Part shown: piece after piece, positions 29,638 through 41,996 of the stretch | How positions within the stretch are numbered: the stretch's first letter is position 1 | Layout of the letters: each line of letters opens with the position of its first letter | Origin: Acanthamoeba castellanii str. Neff | Taxonomy: Eukaryota > Discosea > Longamoebia > Acanthamoebidae | Assembly (NCBI RefSeq): GCF_000313135.1 | Contig: NW_004457263.1 | Coordinates: 109,287-154,783 of the forward strand | Direction: 5' to 3' | Length of the DNA stretch: 45,497 nt | Notes under the pieces: model-generated | Told to the model about the DNA's origin: nothing | The model's input: only the letters and a program-made list of their open reading frames with translations | Database searches by the model: none | Translations under genes and position numbers: made by a program

Positions 29638-31007
29638 TCACTTCTTCTCCTTCTTGTTGGCGCCCTCTTCCGTCTTCTTGGGCTCCTTCTCCTTGCTATC
29701 GGCCTTCTCCCCCTTCTTCTCCTTGTCCTCTTCCTTGTCCACCTTTTTCGTGCCCACCTCGGCAGCCCGCAGGGATTGCTGGAGTTGATCAAGACAGAGA
29801 GAGCAAAGAGAGGAGCGAACCGTCAGAACAGAGCGAAATTGGAGAGAGCGAGAGAAGCACAACGACGAGCAATGTTACCTTGTTGTTGATGAGGTTGTGG
29901 AGAGCGATGATGGACCTGATGAGCGAGGAGAGGTAGATGACCATCATCATGTCGTTCGTCTTGACGGCGAAGCTGCGGATCATTTCCTCGACGTTGAGGT
30001 TGGGGAGCAGGTTGAAGATGTCCTGAAGCTGGCCCACGATCTTCTGGTTGATGGGCAGCTTGCCCTCGCACACGTTGTTCAGGTAGGCCTGCACCTCCTT
30101 CAGATGCTCCACCAGGCTCTTGAGCGCGAGCAGCTTGGCGTTCACGTTCGAGCCCATGGTGCTCACCGACGGGTCGTGGATGTCCCGCAGCAGGTGCTCC
30201 ACGCCGACCTCCTCCGCCTCCACGGCGCCCACCTCAGAGGGAATGTGCTGGAACGCCATCTTCGACTCCGTGCCATCCTACATCAGAGCACAAAGCAACG
30301 GCCGCGTCAGAGCCGATAGCTGCATTCTCGCCCCTGTCAACGCCGCACAGCCGCTGCGCCCACAACCACGCGCGCAAGAGGGAAGAGAGGCGATGCGATA
30401 CCTTGGAGACTTCCTCCACGGTGAGATAGGCCTTCGTGGGAAGACCGATTTCTGTGGGCTTCACGTTGATGATGACGAGGACAGGGTTGGGGGTGTATCT
30501 CCTGAACAGCTCGTGGATGTCAAGATCGGCGGGCCTGATCTTGGGGCCAGTGCTGTACCAACCCACGACTCGTTCCTTGGCTGTGCCACAGTGCAAGATG
30601 ATGAGCGATGAGCTCCCCCCAAGTTTAAGTGGAAGATCGCGTACCGTGAACCTTCTTGAACATGGCAAACATGTTTTCGTGGTAGTTGTGATCAACAAAC
30701 CAGATCTTGGGGTTGCGCGGGTCCTCCTCGAAGGGCACTAGTGAAATTAACGAAATTGGAAGATGAATCCTTCAATCCTTCACTGAGCTCCCCCCCACGG
30801 CTATAGATCTATAGATCGGACTGCGTGCGCACCTGCATAGCTGTTGGTGATATCAACGACACCCTTGTTGGTCTCGCCCAGCAGCACGCCCACGACGCGC
30901 TTCTTTGTGTCCTTGGCCACGCGATTGTAGTGGTCCACTACGCTGAGCAGTACGAGTGGGTGCACTACCACGGTGTTGATGGCGGCCGGCTTAGCAGTTG
31001 ATCCCAT
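29638..31007 (-). CDS. RPN8: 26S proteasome lid subunit RPN8 (PSMD7)
   Basis: Five exons (31007-30833, 30737-30645, 30580-30402, 30277-29879, 29778-29638) join in phase into about 328 residues. The MPN domain reads [60 protein letters not shown] and [23 protein letters not shown]8 lacks the catalytic JAMM HxH of RPN11; here the corresponding segment is GWYSTGPKI, as expected for the non-catalytic partner. Later conserved parts are [20 protein letters not shown] and [14 protein letters not shown], followed by long helices through [20 protein letters not shown]. It heterodimerises with RPN11 in the lid. The Lys/Glu-rich tail ([20 protein letters not shown]) is typical of the family. It is divergent to MCM10, with 397 nt between start codons. 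Confidence 0.96.
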
Positions 31008-31404
31008 TTTGGTGTGTATTCGTTTCTCTTTGATCTCCTTCTCTCTACGTGTTTCGTTTCCTCCAGCCAGGCTTTGCCAGCGAGGGTTTGTTTGGCAGCC
31101 TTGGCCCAAGAAAATACCAGACAGAAAATGGTTGGCATTCTTCACATTCCTCCACCACAGACACGTGCAGCTCCATCCTCTTGTGTAGCTGTGTCTCACA
31201 GCAGCCTGCTTGGCTGTTGTAGATATCATCCACTAGTTGAACAGCTTGGCCACCTTGATTCCTCTCCACGTTGTCTCCTCCCGCTGTCAGCTTTGATTTC
31301 CTATTTTTTTTTTTTTTTTAACGGGCCTCTTCCCTTCCCGCCAAAACGTGCTTCATGTTTGGCGTGGCGTTTTCATCTGTTGGACATCAAACATTAGGCA
31401 CTAA

Positions 31405-34296
31405 ATGCTCGACGCGGACGTGGAAAAAGCGCTCGAGGATGAGTTCCTGGGTGGGGGTGGAATGGAGATGGGCGAGGACTACTTTTCGGCACGAAGGCGG
31501 ACGACAGGCTTGGATGAAGTCAAACGATTCCTTCAGTCTGGTGACCCTGCCGCCCCGATTGACCTCAGCTCGGGTGCCAAGCGGGCCATCTCGAAGAATC
31601 GCGCATCGCTCTCCGCAGGAGCCTACTCATCGCCCGTAGCACGGCAAATCTCCCCCTCGTCTTCATCGTCATCTTCATCTTCATCTTCCGCAGTCGGAAC
31701 CGACGATCTGCCCTTCCATGAGCGCATGGCCGAGGCCAGGCGGCAGTACCAGAAGCTCACTCGGGAGAGAAATGCACCCAAGCAGCAGTCGTGGGCCAAC
31801 AACAGTCATCATGGCGGTGTTCAAAGCAAGCGCCCTGCCCGCACCAACCTGGCGCGTAGCTACACCTTCCAGGCCGTCGGTCGCCCCACGGCCACGGCCG
31901 GTGGTGCGCCGGCAGCCAAGATGGAGGAGCCCACCACCGATGATGTGGCGTGCGAGCTGGAGGTGAAGGAGGCGGGCATGGTCGTGAAAGAGGAGCAGGC
32001 ACCATTGGCGATGAATGGGAAAAGGCGGAAGATGGTGCCAAGCGATGATGGTGACGAAGGGAAGAGCGGGGAGGAAAAGGTGAGCTCCTCGGCCATCGAT
32101 CAAGGAGAGACAGCACACGGCGGCGATGAAGCCACCGGGATGGACGAAGCCGAGAAAGAGGAAGAGGAAGTCGCGGATGGTACGCAAGGCACGCGACAAA
32201 ACGGGGGTGAAGACGCGACCGAGAGCAAAGAGCGTGTGCGTAAGATCGTCAAGGGCGCGCGACACGGCAAGACGCAGACGCCTCGCGAGAAGTACTCGCT
32301 GCTGCGGATCGAGTACGCCCAACCAACCAACCGCGTGCACTCTCCACGTGTGGGGCCCAATGGGGTGGTCGCGCCTGTGTTCGCTCTAGCTGACCTCCGA
32401 CGACATGGGCTGTTGATCGACCACAGGGGCGGCGTCGAGGAGAGCGTGATGGCGGGCTACATGGAGGACAAGAAGATCGTCCACCTGGCCGACATCATGC
32501 GCCACCGCCGAGCCGATGGCTTCAAGAACATCTCAGGCAACTGGTAACCCTCCCTCCTGCCTCTTTTTTTCTTGAGTGTCGGGCTACGAGGACTCAACCG
32601 CTCCATCTTCGTTCTCCCCGCCAGGGTCACGTTCGGCATCTTGGTCGCCAAGTCTGCGGTCCGCGAGGCCAACAAGGGCAACTCCAAGTGCGCTCACACA
32701 TTCCTTCATGCGCGGTCTGTGTTGGCGCAGTGGTAGGGTGACGTCAGCTGTTCTCACCTCCCCCACTACTCCCTCGGTCGGTTCGTGCACGATAGATACA
32801 TGGCGTGGGACTTGGCGGACCTCCAGGGCAACATGATCTCGCTGTTCCTGTTCGGCGAGGCCGCGGTCCGCTTTGCCGGCGAGACGCAGGCCGACGTGTT
32901 CGCCCTCTTGAATCCCGAGATCATCGACGCTCGCGGGGTACCGACCCACTTCCTTCCCCCTCTTTCATTTCCCTCTTGCATGCACTCTCTTCGGAGCGAT
33001 TGTTGACGGTCGCTTCAACAACCCAACACACCACTCGCCACAGGGAATGAGCCTCGCGCTGACCGTCACTGAGGTGCGCTTCCCTCTCCTCTTCCCCCTT
33101 TGTGACCATTCTCACCACCTTGCCCACCGGGGAAAAACAAATGCAGGCCACGCAAGTGATGAGGTTGGGCAAGGCGGTCGACTTTGGCATCTGCTCGTCC
33201 GTGGAAGACGGCAATCCCTGCACTGCCGTCGTCGACACGTACTGATCCCCTCCCTTCCCGCTGTTCTTTTGTCATTCAACTCATCCAGTCTACCACCTCT
33301 TCATTCATGAATGCTTCTCGCCTTAGCTCGGTGCGCAAGCGCTGTATTTACCACATGCAGAGCGAGTACGGCAAGGTTCGGTCGAGCCGAGGCGAACTCA
33401 ACAGTGTGATCTCTTCGCCCGCCTCTCGTACGGCCCCGCCCCTCTACAGACCGCGTGTGTCCGGTCGAGCGCTTATCAGTGCACTCCCCACGTGGCAGGT
33501 ACGACGCTCAAGGATGCGAAGGCGCGAGCGCAGAACAATATGTCGCGGGCCATATTCTACATCGACGGCCTCGAGCTGCAGCCACTGGCCTACACTGCGT
33601 CGATGGCCCAGCGGCGACACGCCTTCAAGCAGGGCAAGGACGACAGCGGCTCCGAGCTCCTGGCCTCGCCCGAGATCAGGTAACCAAATTGTGCCGCACA
33701 CGCACACGCACACGCACACGCACACGCACACGCACACGCACACGCACCACCACATCGCACTCACGCACCGATCGTCCAGTGCCCTGCTAAAGAACTCGCG
33801 CGACACTGCCGGAGCGCGCAACCTCAAGCGAATGCTTGGCATCTCCGAGCAGGCAGACGCGGCCCGATCGCCCAGGTCGGTCAAGCTCATCAAGCAGCGA
33901 ATGAAGAACGGCGGCGGCGGCCACCTGGGCGTGCTCCACCCCAACCACCCGCTGCTCATGAAGAGCGACGAGGAGTGGGAGCAGGAGAACAACAATGACA
34001 ACAAGAGGGAGACGAACGAAAACGACGAAGACGAGTTCGCGCAGCAGCTCGAGAGCAAGAAGAAGCAGCAGGCCAAGCGGAAGGCACCCGAACAGGAGGA
34101 GGCGCTCGACATCGACAATAACGCCGGAAGCGAAGAGGGTCCGGCCAAGAAGAGAAGACGGAAGGAGGAAGCCGCGGACGGTGATGGTGGTGGTGACGGT
34201 GATGACGGTGCCCACCACTCCACGATGGACCTCGCAGCGGGCGCACCGCCTCGACTCGCCCGAGGATACCAGCCCGGTGACAGCATCTCGCTGTGA
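31405..34296 (+). CDS. MCM10: DNA replication factor MCM10
   Basis: Eight exons (31405-32543, 32625-32687, 32796-32937, 33044-33073, 33147-33238, 33328-33404, 33499-33679, 33780-34296) join in phase into about 746 residues. The internal domain is diagnostic. An OB fold reads WVTFGILVAKSAVREANKGN, YMAWDLADLQGNMISLFLFG, FALLNPEIIDARGGMSLALT and TQVMRLGKAVDFGICSS. The zinc finger follows at once, with C..(N)..C and KRCIYHMQSEY supplying Cys, Cys, Cys and His ligands. MCM10 bridges the CMG helicase, DNA polymerase alpha and single-stranded DNA in the nucleus. The N-terminal 380 residues are low-complexity, with a short helix-forming patch HERMAEARRQYQKLTRERNA. The C-terminal part has basic nuclear-localisation-like stretches (KKRRRKEEA). 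A 30-nt exon lies inside the OB-fold region. Confidence 0.93.
33695..33746. repeat. (CACACG)n simple repeat in an MCM10 intron
   Basis: About eight CACACG hexamers lie in the intron before the last MCM10 exon. Confidence 0.85.
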
Positions 34297-34682
34297 TTGT
34301 TGTACTTCTTTGGTTCTTTCTTTCACTCATGGCACAACCGCACACGCACGACACACGGCACGGGCTGTGTGGCCCCCGCACACGGGGGTGGCCGGTTATA
34401 TGGGGGAATGTCGGGGACGCTCACCAGCGAATGGCGCGGCCGCCGAGAAATGAAGGGGAGCCTCAACAACCGGCTGGACACCGGGAGAAAGCTCGCAACA
34501 CGCGCTCAAACTCTCTTTGTTGCCTTCACTCACCTCACGCCACCGCACAGCTGTGTACGCCCCTCCACAACACTCGCGTGTGGTCGCTTCGTAGTGTGCT
34601 TGGCACTTGAAGGGTAGTTTCTGATTTGTGTGCTCCATCCAAACGCAGTCCCTCTCTCGTAAATCACTCCCTATAAATCAAC
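34297..34682. other. Intergenic region between MCM10 and the coactosin gene
   Basis: No exon is supported. The 3' part is T/C-rich and ends CTATAAATCAACATG. The TATAAAT at 34672-34678 is only 4 nt before the coactosin ATG, too close to serve as its own TATA box unless translation starts elsewhere. Confidence 0.5.
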
Positions 34683-36300
34683 ATGTCCGCTTTCGATTGG
34701 GCCAACGAATCCGAGGTTCAGGAGGTGCTCGAGCAGATAAGGAAGAGCGACTCCAACACTAAGTGGTACGCCCCCATCCCCATCCGCTACTCGATGGAGT
34801 GGCGATCTGTTTCTTTTTTTCCGATCCATTTATTGTGTCCAGGGAGATTTGCTGGGCTACGTAGTACACGTAGTGCACTTAATTGAGAGATGAATGAATT
34901 CTTTGTTCTTATGAATGAAATCATTTGGCGCTCGTCCTCACTCGCGAGTGCAGGGCCGTGTTCGGGTATGAGGGTGACAAGACCGTGAAGCTCGTCCAGT
35001 CCGGTCCCGGCGGTCTGGAGGACTTCCGCTCGCTGCTCACCGACGACGACATCTTCTACGTCGTCTACTCACTCGAGGTCAAGGACCAGGACGAGGTAGA
35101 CCCCCCAAACTTCAACCTCGCGCCTCGTTGGTCTCTACTCTACAGCGAGTCCACGCTGACAGTGAGCTGGTGCTGGCAACGATGATGACCACAGGGCGGA
35201 GAGGTGTTCTCGGCCACGAAGGTGATCTTCATCACGTGGGTGGGCACCAAGTGCAAGCCCATGCTCAAGGCCAAGTCCTCGCAGCACCGCCTGCCCATCT
35301 ACAAATACGCTCTGGTGCGCATTGGCCTGCCCCGACCACCACCACCCACCACCACTCCCCACTACTGTGTGTGGGCGGACTCACTGTGCTGACACTCACT
35401 GTATGGGTGGCTACAACGAATACAACAGAGGTCGCTCCAGCTGGCCGCCGAGCTCCAGATCCTCGAGCCCGAGGACCTGACCGAGGCCAACATCCTGGGC
35501 AAGCTCCGCGGCACCCACGTCGAGGCCGAGGGCGTGCCCGCCGCCTCCACCGGCGGCTCCGGCGGCGCCGCCGCTGCCGCCTCCGCCCCCGCCACCACCT
35601 CCTCCAGCTCAGCCCTCCCCTCCACCTCCAGGTACGTACCTCATTGTGCGTGTGCGGTGTGCGTGTGCGGTGCCGTGTGCCGTGCGTGTGCTGACCTCTC
35701 CTTCGTCCGCAGGGCTTCGTTTGTGAGGAAGGACCAGTCGACCACCCACGTGGCCTTCAAGGGCACGTCCAACGTCAACACCGACGCCAACCTCAGCTTC
35801 GTCAACCCCGACGAGGCCAACGGTCTGCTGGCCGACGTCAGGAACGACGGCACGCCCACCAACTGGGTGCTGTTCGGCCACGAGGGCAAGAGCCTGAAGG
35901 TGCTCGGCTCCGGCAGCGGCGGCTACACCGAGCTCGAGGGCTTCTTCCAGGACGAGGAGATCGTCTACGGCGTGCTGGGCCTCGAGGTGGCCGATGAGGA
36001 CGGCGGCAGCGAGTACAAGACCACCAAGTACATCTTCATCTCGTGGGTCGGCCCCAAGGTGAAGCCCCTCACCAAGGCCCGCTCCTCCCAAGTGCGCGTT
36101 GCCCTCTACAAGCATGCCAAGGTACTGCTCACGACACGCATCGCACCGCACCGCACGCAACACGACACGCACCATCACTAACGCCACCATTCTATCGAAA
36201 CACACAGAACCACCTCCAGCTGGCCGCTGAGATTCAGGCCCTCGAGCGCTCCGAGATCTCGGAGGAGCTCATCAAGCAGAAGCTCAACGCCACCTTCTAA
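34683..36300 (+). CDS. Tandem coactosin-like (ADF-H) actin-binding protein
   Basis: Six exons (34683-34765, 34954-35095, 35195-35314, 35429-35631, 35713-36121, 36208-36300) join in phase into about 349 residues. Two ADF-H repeats are visible. Repeat 1 (about 1-140) includes WAVFGYEGDKTVKLVQSGPG, FYVVYSLEV and KVIFITWVGTKCKPMLKAKS followed by LQLAAELQILE. Repeat 2 (about 205-348) includes WVLFGHEGKSLKVLGSGSGG, YGVLGLEVADE and KYIFISWVGPKVKPLTKARS followed by LQLAAEIQALE. The W(V)G..V(K)P..KA and S...R motifs are coactosin hallmarks. The Lys in the KAR/KAKSS motif is the usual F-actin contact. An Ala/Ser/Pro/Gly linker joins the repeats. Coactosins bind F-actin and oppose capping, and two domains could cross-link or cooperate. 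No membrane segment is seen, so it is cytosolic. Confidence 0.92.
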
Positions 36301-36559
36301 GGGAGACGACGCTCTTTGCTCCCAGACTTCTCTTCTGCCTGTTCTTCTTCTTCTTCTCGTGTAGTTGTAGTACAGCTGTGCCCACAGCAAAATACATGCC
36401 TGGCGTGCCAAGCTTGGCACATCTTTTTCTGTGGTGCCGGGCTGCAGTGTCCATTTACCCACCTGCTCGGGAACGTTGTTTGTTGTTGACCGGTACGTAG
36501 TTAATGCTCTTTCGTACGACCACCACAAACAACTGCAGAAGAAGCATCAACTAAAGAAG

Positions 36560-39500
36560 ATGAAGCTGCTCCACCTCCTGCTTCTTGGGCTGGCAGGTAC
36601 TCTGGGATAGGAGGGCCAACCCTCTTACTCTCATTCATCCCTAACGGTCATGATGATTTGTTTAGCTCCGGTTTAGCTCCTATTCACCCCCCTCCCCCCT
36701 GCCCATCATACCACCAGGGCTGGTGTGGTGGACGTCGACCTGCCCCGTGTCGGCAGTGAATGTAATTGAGCTGCCCTGCGGCAGGAGCGATGGCGCCCTC
36801 CTGTGCGTGGACTCGTTCGCCCAGGCCGTCATCAACACGATGTCCGCCGACAGCGTCATCCTCATCTATCCGGGCACCTACGACTTCACCGAGGTCAACC
36901 CCGTCTACGTCCTCGCCTCCGATCGACTCAACATCACGCACGTGCCCTGCCTTCTTTCTTTCGTTCGCGGCCTGATCGTTGCGCTTTGGCTGACCGATGC
37001 GCGCCTGCAGTGGCCTGGGCGAGCCGGGCAGCGTGGTGGTGAACGCGTTGGGCCAGGCCCTGCGGCTGTCGGGCGCCGACGTCACGATGACCAACGTCAC
37101 GGTGCTGGGGGGCCTCGATGTCCGTAACTCGGCCAGTCTGACGCGGGTCATCGTCGACAGCTCCGGCTTCGATCGTAAGCGCCCAAAGCCCACCGCCCCC
37201 CCCCAAACCTCAACTCAATCCTTTTTCCCCCGCAGGCCACGGCATCACGGTGACCAACACCACGCTGCTGACCATGGACTCGGTCACCGTCACTTCGGGC
37301 GCCACGGCTGGTGCGGCCTCCCGCTCGCTGTGTTTGGTGCTTTGATGAATGTTGGTTCGGCCCCGTCCGCGCTCAAATCATTGGTGTATTCGTTTGTGTC
37401 TGAACAGACACGCACGCGATCTACGCCGAGCGGTCGCACATCAGTGCAGTGGGTCCGCTCACCGCCCATGCCTCTGGAGCGGGTACGGACCAGCGGCGCC
37501 ATCCCTCACGACGCCCAGTCAGCCGCACTGTCTCACTCTCTCCCGCCACATTCCAGGAAGCCACGGCATCTATCAGGTCTCTGGGACCACCAACTGCGCC
37601 TCCACCCTCACCATCCGCGCTGACGGTGAGCGCTCCTCCCTCTTCCCTCTGCCCAGCTGTTAGCCACTCCACTCACTCGGGCTTGGTACGGGGCAGAGGG
37701 AGACGGCCTTCTGCTGCAGGCGGAGACTGGGTCGACCCAGACGTTCACCGTTGGTGGCTCGCTTGGGATCGAAGCTGGATTGCTGGGTGCGCGCAAAGCC
37801 TGACCCTCGCCTCGCCGATCAACGGCGGCTCACCAGAACTCATGGGGGCGGGGCGGGGGTCTGTGTGGTGGGCGACCACACAGCGATCAACACTTCTGGC
37901 GTGATCGTCAAGGTCCTCGGTTCTGCCGACGTCGCTTCCAATGGTACCCTGCGCGATGACGCTTCCGTTTCTACCACTGCTCGCTTGAGCCATGCGGCAA
38001 AGCTCACAACTCGCACCGTTCGCCCCCCAGGGAGCTACGCCGTCGCGGCCTCCGCCTTTGGCACTGTGGAGTTCCTGAACGAGCGACCCAACGTGTACAA
38101 CGCCAACAAACGTACACGCTCGAACCGGTCGTGCACCACTTTTCCGCAGCGGTGGCCCCTTTCAATTTACCACCGTGTGTGTGTGTGCGTGTGCGTGCGT
38201 GTGCGTGTGCGTGTGCGTGTGTGCGTGTGCGTGTGCGTGTGCGCAGAGTTTCTGATGGCCCAGGACGGCACGATCGTGCTGCGCCATGTACTATCCAACC
38301 TCACGTTCGACTGTGACGGAGGCACCATCTCGTCGGTGCCCTACTCCCACGTCGGTACAGCCCCAAGCCTGCACGTCGCACCGCACACGCTCCACAAACG
38401 AAGCATGTGACTGACGTGTGCGGCGCTGTTGGCAGTGTCACCCGCGGTGGCGGCGGTGTGTTCGGTCAATCGACTGGCGGTGGTGCTTCTGGGCGACGAG
38501 GACGAGGTCGTCATCGCCTCCAACACCGAACAACAGGGTCTCGTCATGTCGCGCGTCGACGTCAACGTGAGCCAGGTCACCTTCGTCAACTTCCAGTACT
38601 ACGACGACATCGATCCTTCCCCCATCAGCTTCAAGACATGTTTTTTCTATCTCGGTACCACCGCACGCACATGCGCACCGCACACGCCCATCGCACACAC
38701 TCAAATGTTGTCATGCAGGGCATTCTCTGTCGCCGGGCGTGTTCGATTGTCCGCTGTTTCTGGAGCGTCCCGGGTGGCGGGTGACGTTCCCGGTGACCTA
38801 CCAGTACCTAACGGGCCTGGGCCGCACCACCGTGCGGGCCGTGAGCGGACCCGAAGTGCAGCCGCCCGCCGAGCCCGTGATCTACTCCAACCAGAGCGCG
38901 CTCGTGCCGCTTGCCCTCCAGCTCAACGCCTCCTCGCCCATCCTCGACATCATTCCCTCTTCCACTGGTGCGTGTGCGTGTGCGGTGGTGCGTGTGCGTG
39001 TACGCGGTTGCGGTGAACTGACACGACACACGCGGACAGAGTCCAAGGCCAACGTGGCGTTTGGCAACGTACAGGAGGTGACCCCGCTGGGCGAGGTGGT
39101 GTGCACGGCCGACATCCAGGTGACGGGCAAGTGGGCGGAGAAGGCCAACTCGTCGTCGAGCGCCTTCCAAACGTTCGGCTTCTCGTCGCCGCTCTTTGCC
39201 GGCGCGCAGTCCAACACCACCCGGATCGAGATGGAGTTCACCCTCTTCAAGGCGGCCGACAACGTGACCTACGCACCCTCTTCGTCTTCGTTTTCGTCTT
39301 CGTCTTCGTTCTTTAGCAACTACTCGTTCGCGATCGACCCGTCGCTGGCCAAGTTCTCGCTGTCGCTCCTGTCGTGGCCGTGGAGCTCGACCAACAACAC
39401 GCTGCGGGTGAAGATCAACATCCGGCCGGCCTTCACCGACCACCGCGCCCTGGCCGGCGTCCCGCAGCCGCGCATGACCACCCTCGAGCTGTTGGGCCAG

Positions 39501-39881
39501 CCCGACGTGCAGACCAACGTGCGCCTCGTCGAATTCGCCTTCAACACCACGCACGAGCTCCCCGTCAACTTCGCCGCCGACCCCAGCGACTCCACCGTCG
39601 TGTTGGACTTTCCCTACTTCGGGGCCTACCTCTACTACGACCCAGACTTCTCGCTGCTGGTGGGCCACAGGAAGGAGGAGAGCGGAAGCGGCGGCGGGAG
39701 TGGCGACACGGCGCTGGTGGTGGCGGTGTCGGTGGTGGTGCCGGCGGCGGTGCTGTTGGTCCTGGTGGTCTTGGCCGGCGCGACGGCCGTGGCCTGGTGG
39801 CGCCGACGACAGAGCGCGGCCAGCTCCCGGGTCATCAGCTTCGACGGCCACGAGGGCGACGAGGCCAGTGAAGCCCTGTGA
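36560..39881 (+). CDS. Single-pass cell-surface protein with beta-helix-like ectodomain
   Basis: Exon 1 (36560-36596) plus the start of exon 2 (36718) give a signal peptide, MKLLHLLLLGLAGLVWWTST, with cleavage probably near PVSA. The ectodomain starts VNVIELPCGRSDGALLCVDS and is spread over about ten exons. It has many short beta-type turns (VSGTTNCASTLTIRAD, LGIEAGLLG, GTIVLRHVLSNLTFDCDGG) like right-handed parallel beta-helix or chlamydial-PMP-type repeats. Numerous NxS/T sites suggest N-glycosylation. Near the end a hydrophobic helix, ALVVAVSVVVPAAVLLVLVV, is followed by WWRRRQSAASSRVISF and a short acidic tail. The topology is therefore type I plasma-membrane. No family is recognised with certainty. 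A role in adhesion or recognition is inferred from architecture alone. Exact internal splice sites are approximate. Confidence 0.75.
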
Positions 39882-40017
39882 TCCCGGGTCATCAGCTTCG
39901 CCGCTGTACAATCATTTCTTTTGGCTTTCGTAAAATTTCCTTGGTTTCTTTTTTGAGCTGACGTCAGCAGGCGCTCTTGCGGAAACAAACTCGATTGTTG
40001 CGCACCAAAGAGTGAAA

Positions 40018-41795
40018 ATGGCGGCTGGGAAGGGCGCCGCGGCCTCCTCCCTCAATTTAGACCTCTACATGGAGCAATTGAAGAGGTACGAAGTTAAGAC
40101 GCTGTCAGAATTGGGCCACTTCTTTCCCGATTAAATGTAGATTAAATGTTTGTTTGGAAATTCTCACACGGCTGTGCAGGGGCGAGGTGTTGCCCGAGCG
40201 GACCGTAAAGCAGCTTTGTGACAAGCTCAAGGAACACCTCATCTACGAATCCAACGTGCTCAGCCTCTCATCCCCGCTCACCATCGTTGGCGACATCCAC
40301 GGGTAGGCCCTGTATTATTTTTTGCATATTATTTATTTTTTGCATTATTTTATTCATTTAATGAATAATTGATTTTTTTTTTTTATTTATCTCATTATTT
40401 TATTATTAGCCAATTTTGGGACCTGCTGGAGCTGTTCCGAATAGGCGGCAACCCGCCAGACACCAACTACCTCTTCCTGGGCGACTTTGTCGATCGAGGG
40501 TACGTCGTGCGTGCGTGTGCGTGTGTGCGGTGGTGTGTGCGTGTGTGTGCGGTGGTGCGCGCGTGTGCGGTGGCACGACCGCTAACACACACGAGTGTGG
40601 GCTGTGCAGGTACTACAGCGTGGAGACGATATCGCTGCTGGTGTGCCTCAAGCTCAAGTACCCCAAGCGCATCAACCTCCTCCGCGGCAACCACGAGTCC
40701 CGGCAAATCACCCAGGCACGCCACACGACCCTCTGCACACGCACACACGCACGCGCAACCGCACGCGCCCAATCGCACACGCACACGCACGCGCGCCGCC
40801 GCACGTGCGGCTGAATGGTATGACACACATCACAGGTGTACGGGTTCTATGGCGAGTGCATGCGCAAGTACGGCACGGCTAACGTGTGGCGCTACTTCAC
40901 CGACCTCTTCGACTACCTCACCATCGCCGCCCTCATCGACAACAAGGTCTTCTGCGTCCACGCCGGTATCCTCCCCTTACGCACACGACACACACGACAC
41001 ACACACGACACACGACACACACGACACACACACACGGCACAATGTCGGGGCTGGACGCTGACAATGAATGAATTTTCCAGGTCTGTCGCCGTCGGTGGTG
41101 TCGCTGGACCAGATTCGGGTGTTGGACCGGTTCAAGGAGATCCCGCCGGACGGTCCGCTGGCCGATCTCGTGTGGTCCGACCCCGACCCCGACCGGCCCG
41201 ACTGGCACCCCTCCCAGCGGTACCCTTCGACGCTGCCTGCCCGTTTCTCTGCTCTCCAAACGCGCTTCTGACGGGGCGTGAGCGTGTGCGTGTGCGGTGT
41301 TGCATGTGCGACAGTGGTGCCGGGTACACATTCGGGGAGGGTGTGGTGAAGAAGTTTCTGGAGAGCAACGGTCTCAACCACATCGTGCGCTCGCACCAGC
41401 TCTGCATGGACGGCTACCAGGTAAATTTGTGGCTGCTCGCCTATCAATTAGGCCTCCGTTGCGCTGTGCTTCTGCTCGAAGGAATGACCAGCTGACGTTG
41501 CCGATGACGCAACTGCAGGTGTTGTTCAACGACCAGCTCTCTACGGTGTGGTCGGCGCCAAATTATTGCTACCGCTGTGGCAACGTCGCTTCCATCCTCG
41601 AAGTCAACGAACAGCAGGAGAGGGTACGGCATCTCATCCTACCACGTTCGTGTGCGCATGTGGTCTCTTACGCTACGCGTTGGCCCAACCCACGACTACG
41701 TGCAGTACTTCAATACGTTCTGCGCCGCCCCCGAAAGCGACAGCAAGACGCCCTCCTACGACACCACCAAGGAGGTTCCCGACTACTTCGTGTGA
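40018..41795 (+). CDS. PPG1-like PP2A-family serine/threonine phosphatase catalytic subunit
   Basis: About nine exons encode a full catalytic core. It has [115 protein letters not shown] and [20 protein letters not shown]. All metal ligands (GDxHG, GDxVDRG, GNHE and the later His residues) are present. Among PP2A-like enzymes it matches yeast Ppg1 best: an ESNV segment near the N-terminus, DRFKEIP, YTFG..VV.KFL and the YFNTF..AP end. PP2A-type enzymes act with regulatory subunits in the cytosol and nucleus. The C-terminus is VPDYFV, where the family normally ends DYFL, with Leu as the carboxyl-methylation site. One intron (about 40303-40410) is very AT-rich, unlike its neighbours. Confidence 0.92.
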
Positions 41796-41996
41796 TTCAG
41801 GCCTCTCGTCGTCTTCGTCTGGACTGCGCGTGCTTGTGCGTCAGGGAAGTGTGCATGGAGAATGCACGCCGACCTGTAGTAGCAGGCTGCTTGTACCGCT
41901 CGTTGTTCAGAACAATGTATTTTTTCTTTTTCATCATCACCACATGACGATGGCGAGCTCATCATGAAGCTACACTGGGTGAGTGTTGGTGCTTCT

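Noticed and set aside
34672..34678. TATAAAT before the coactosin start codon as a TATA box
   Set aside because: It is 4 nt upstream of the ATG, leaving no room for a transcription start and leader for that ATG.
38808..39911. 367-codon minus-strand frame opposite the surface-protein gene
   Set aside because: It is His/Arg/Gly-rich with no motif and mirrors GC-rich third positions of the real plus-strand exons.
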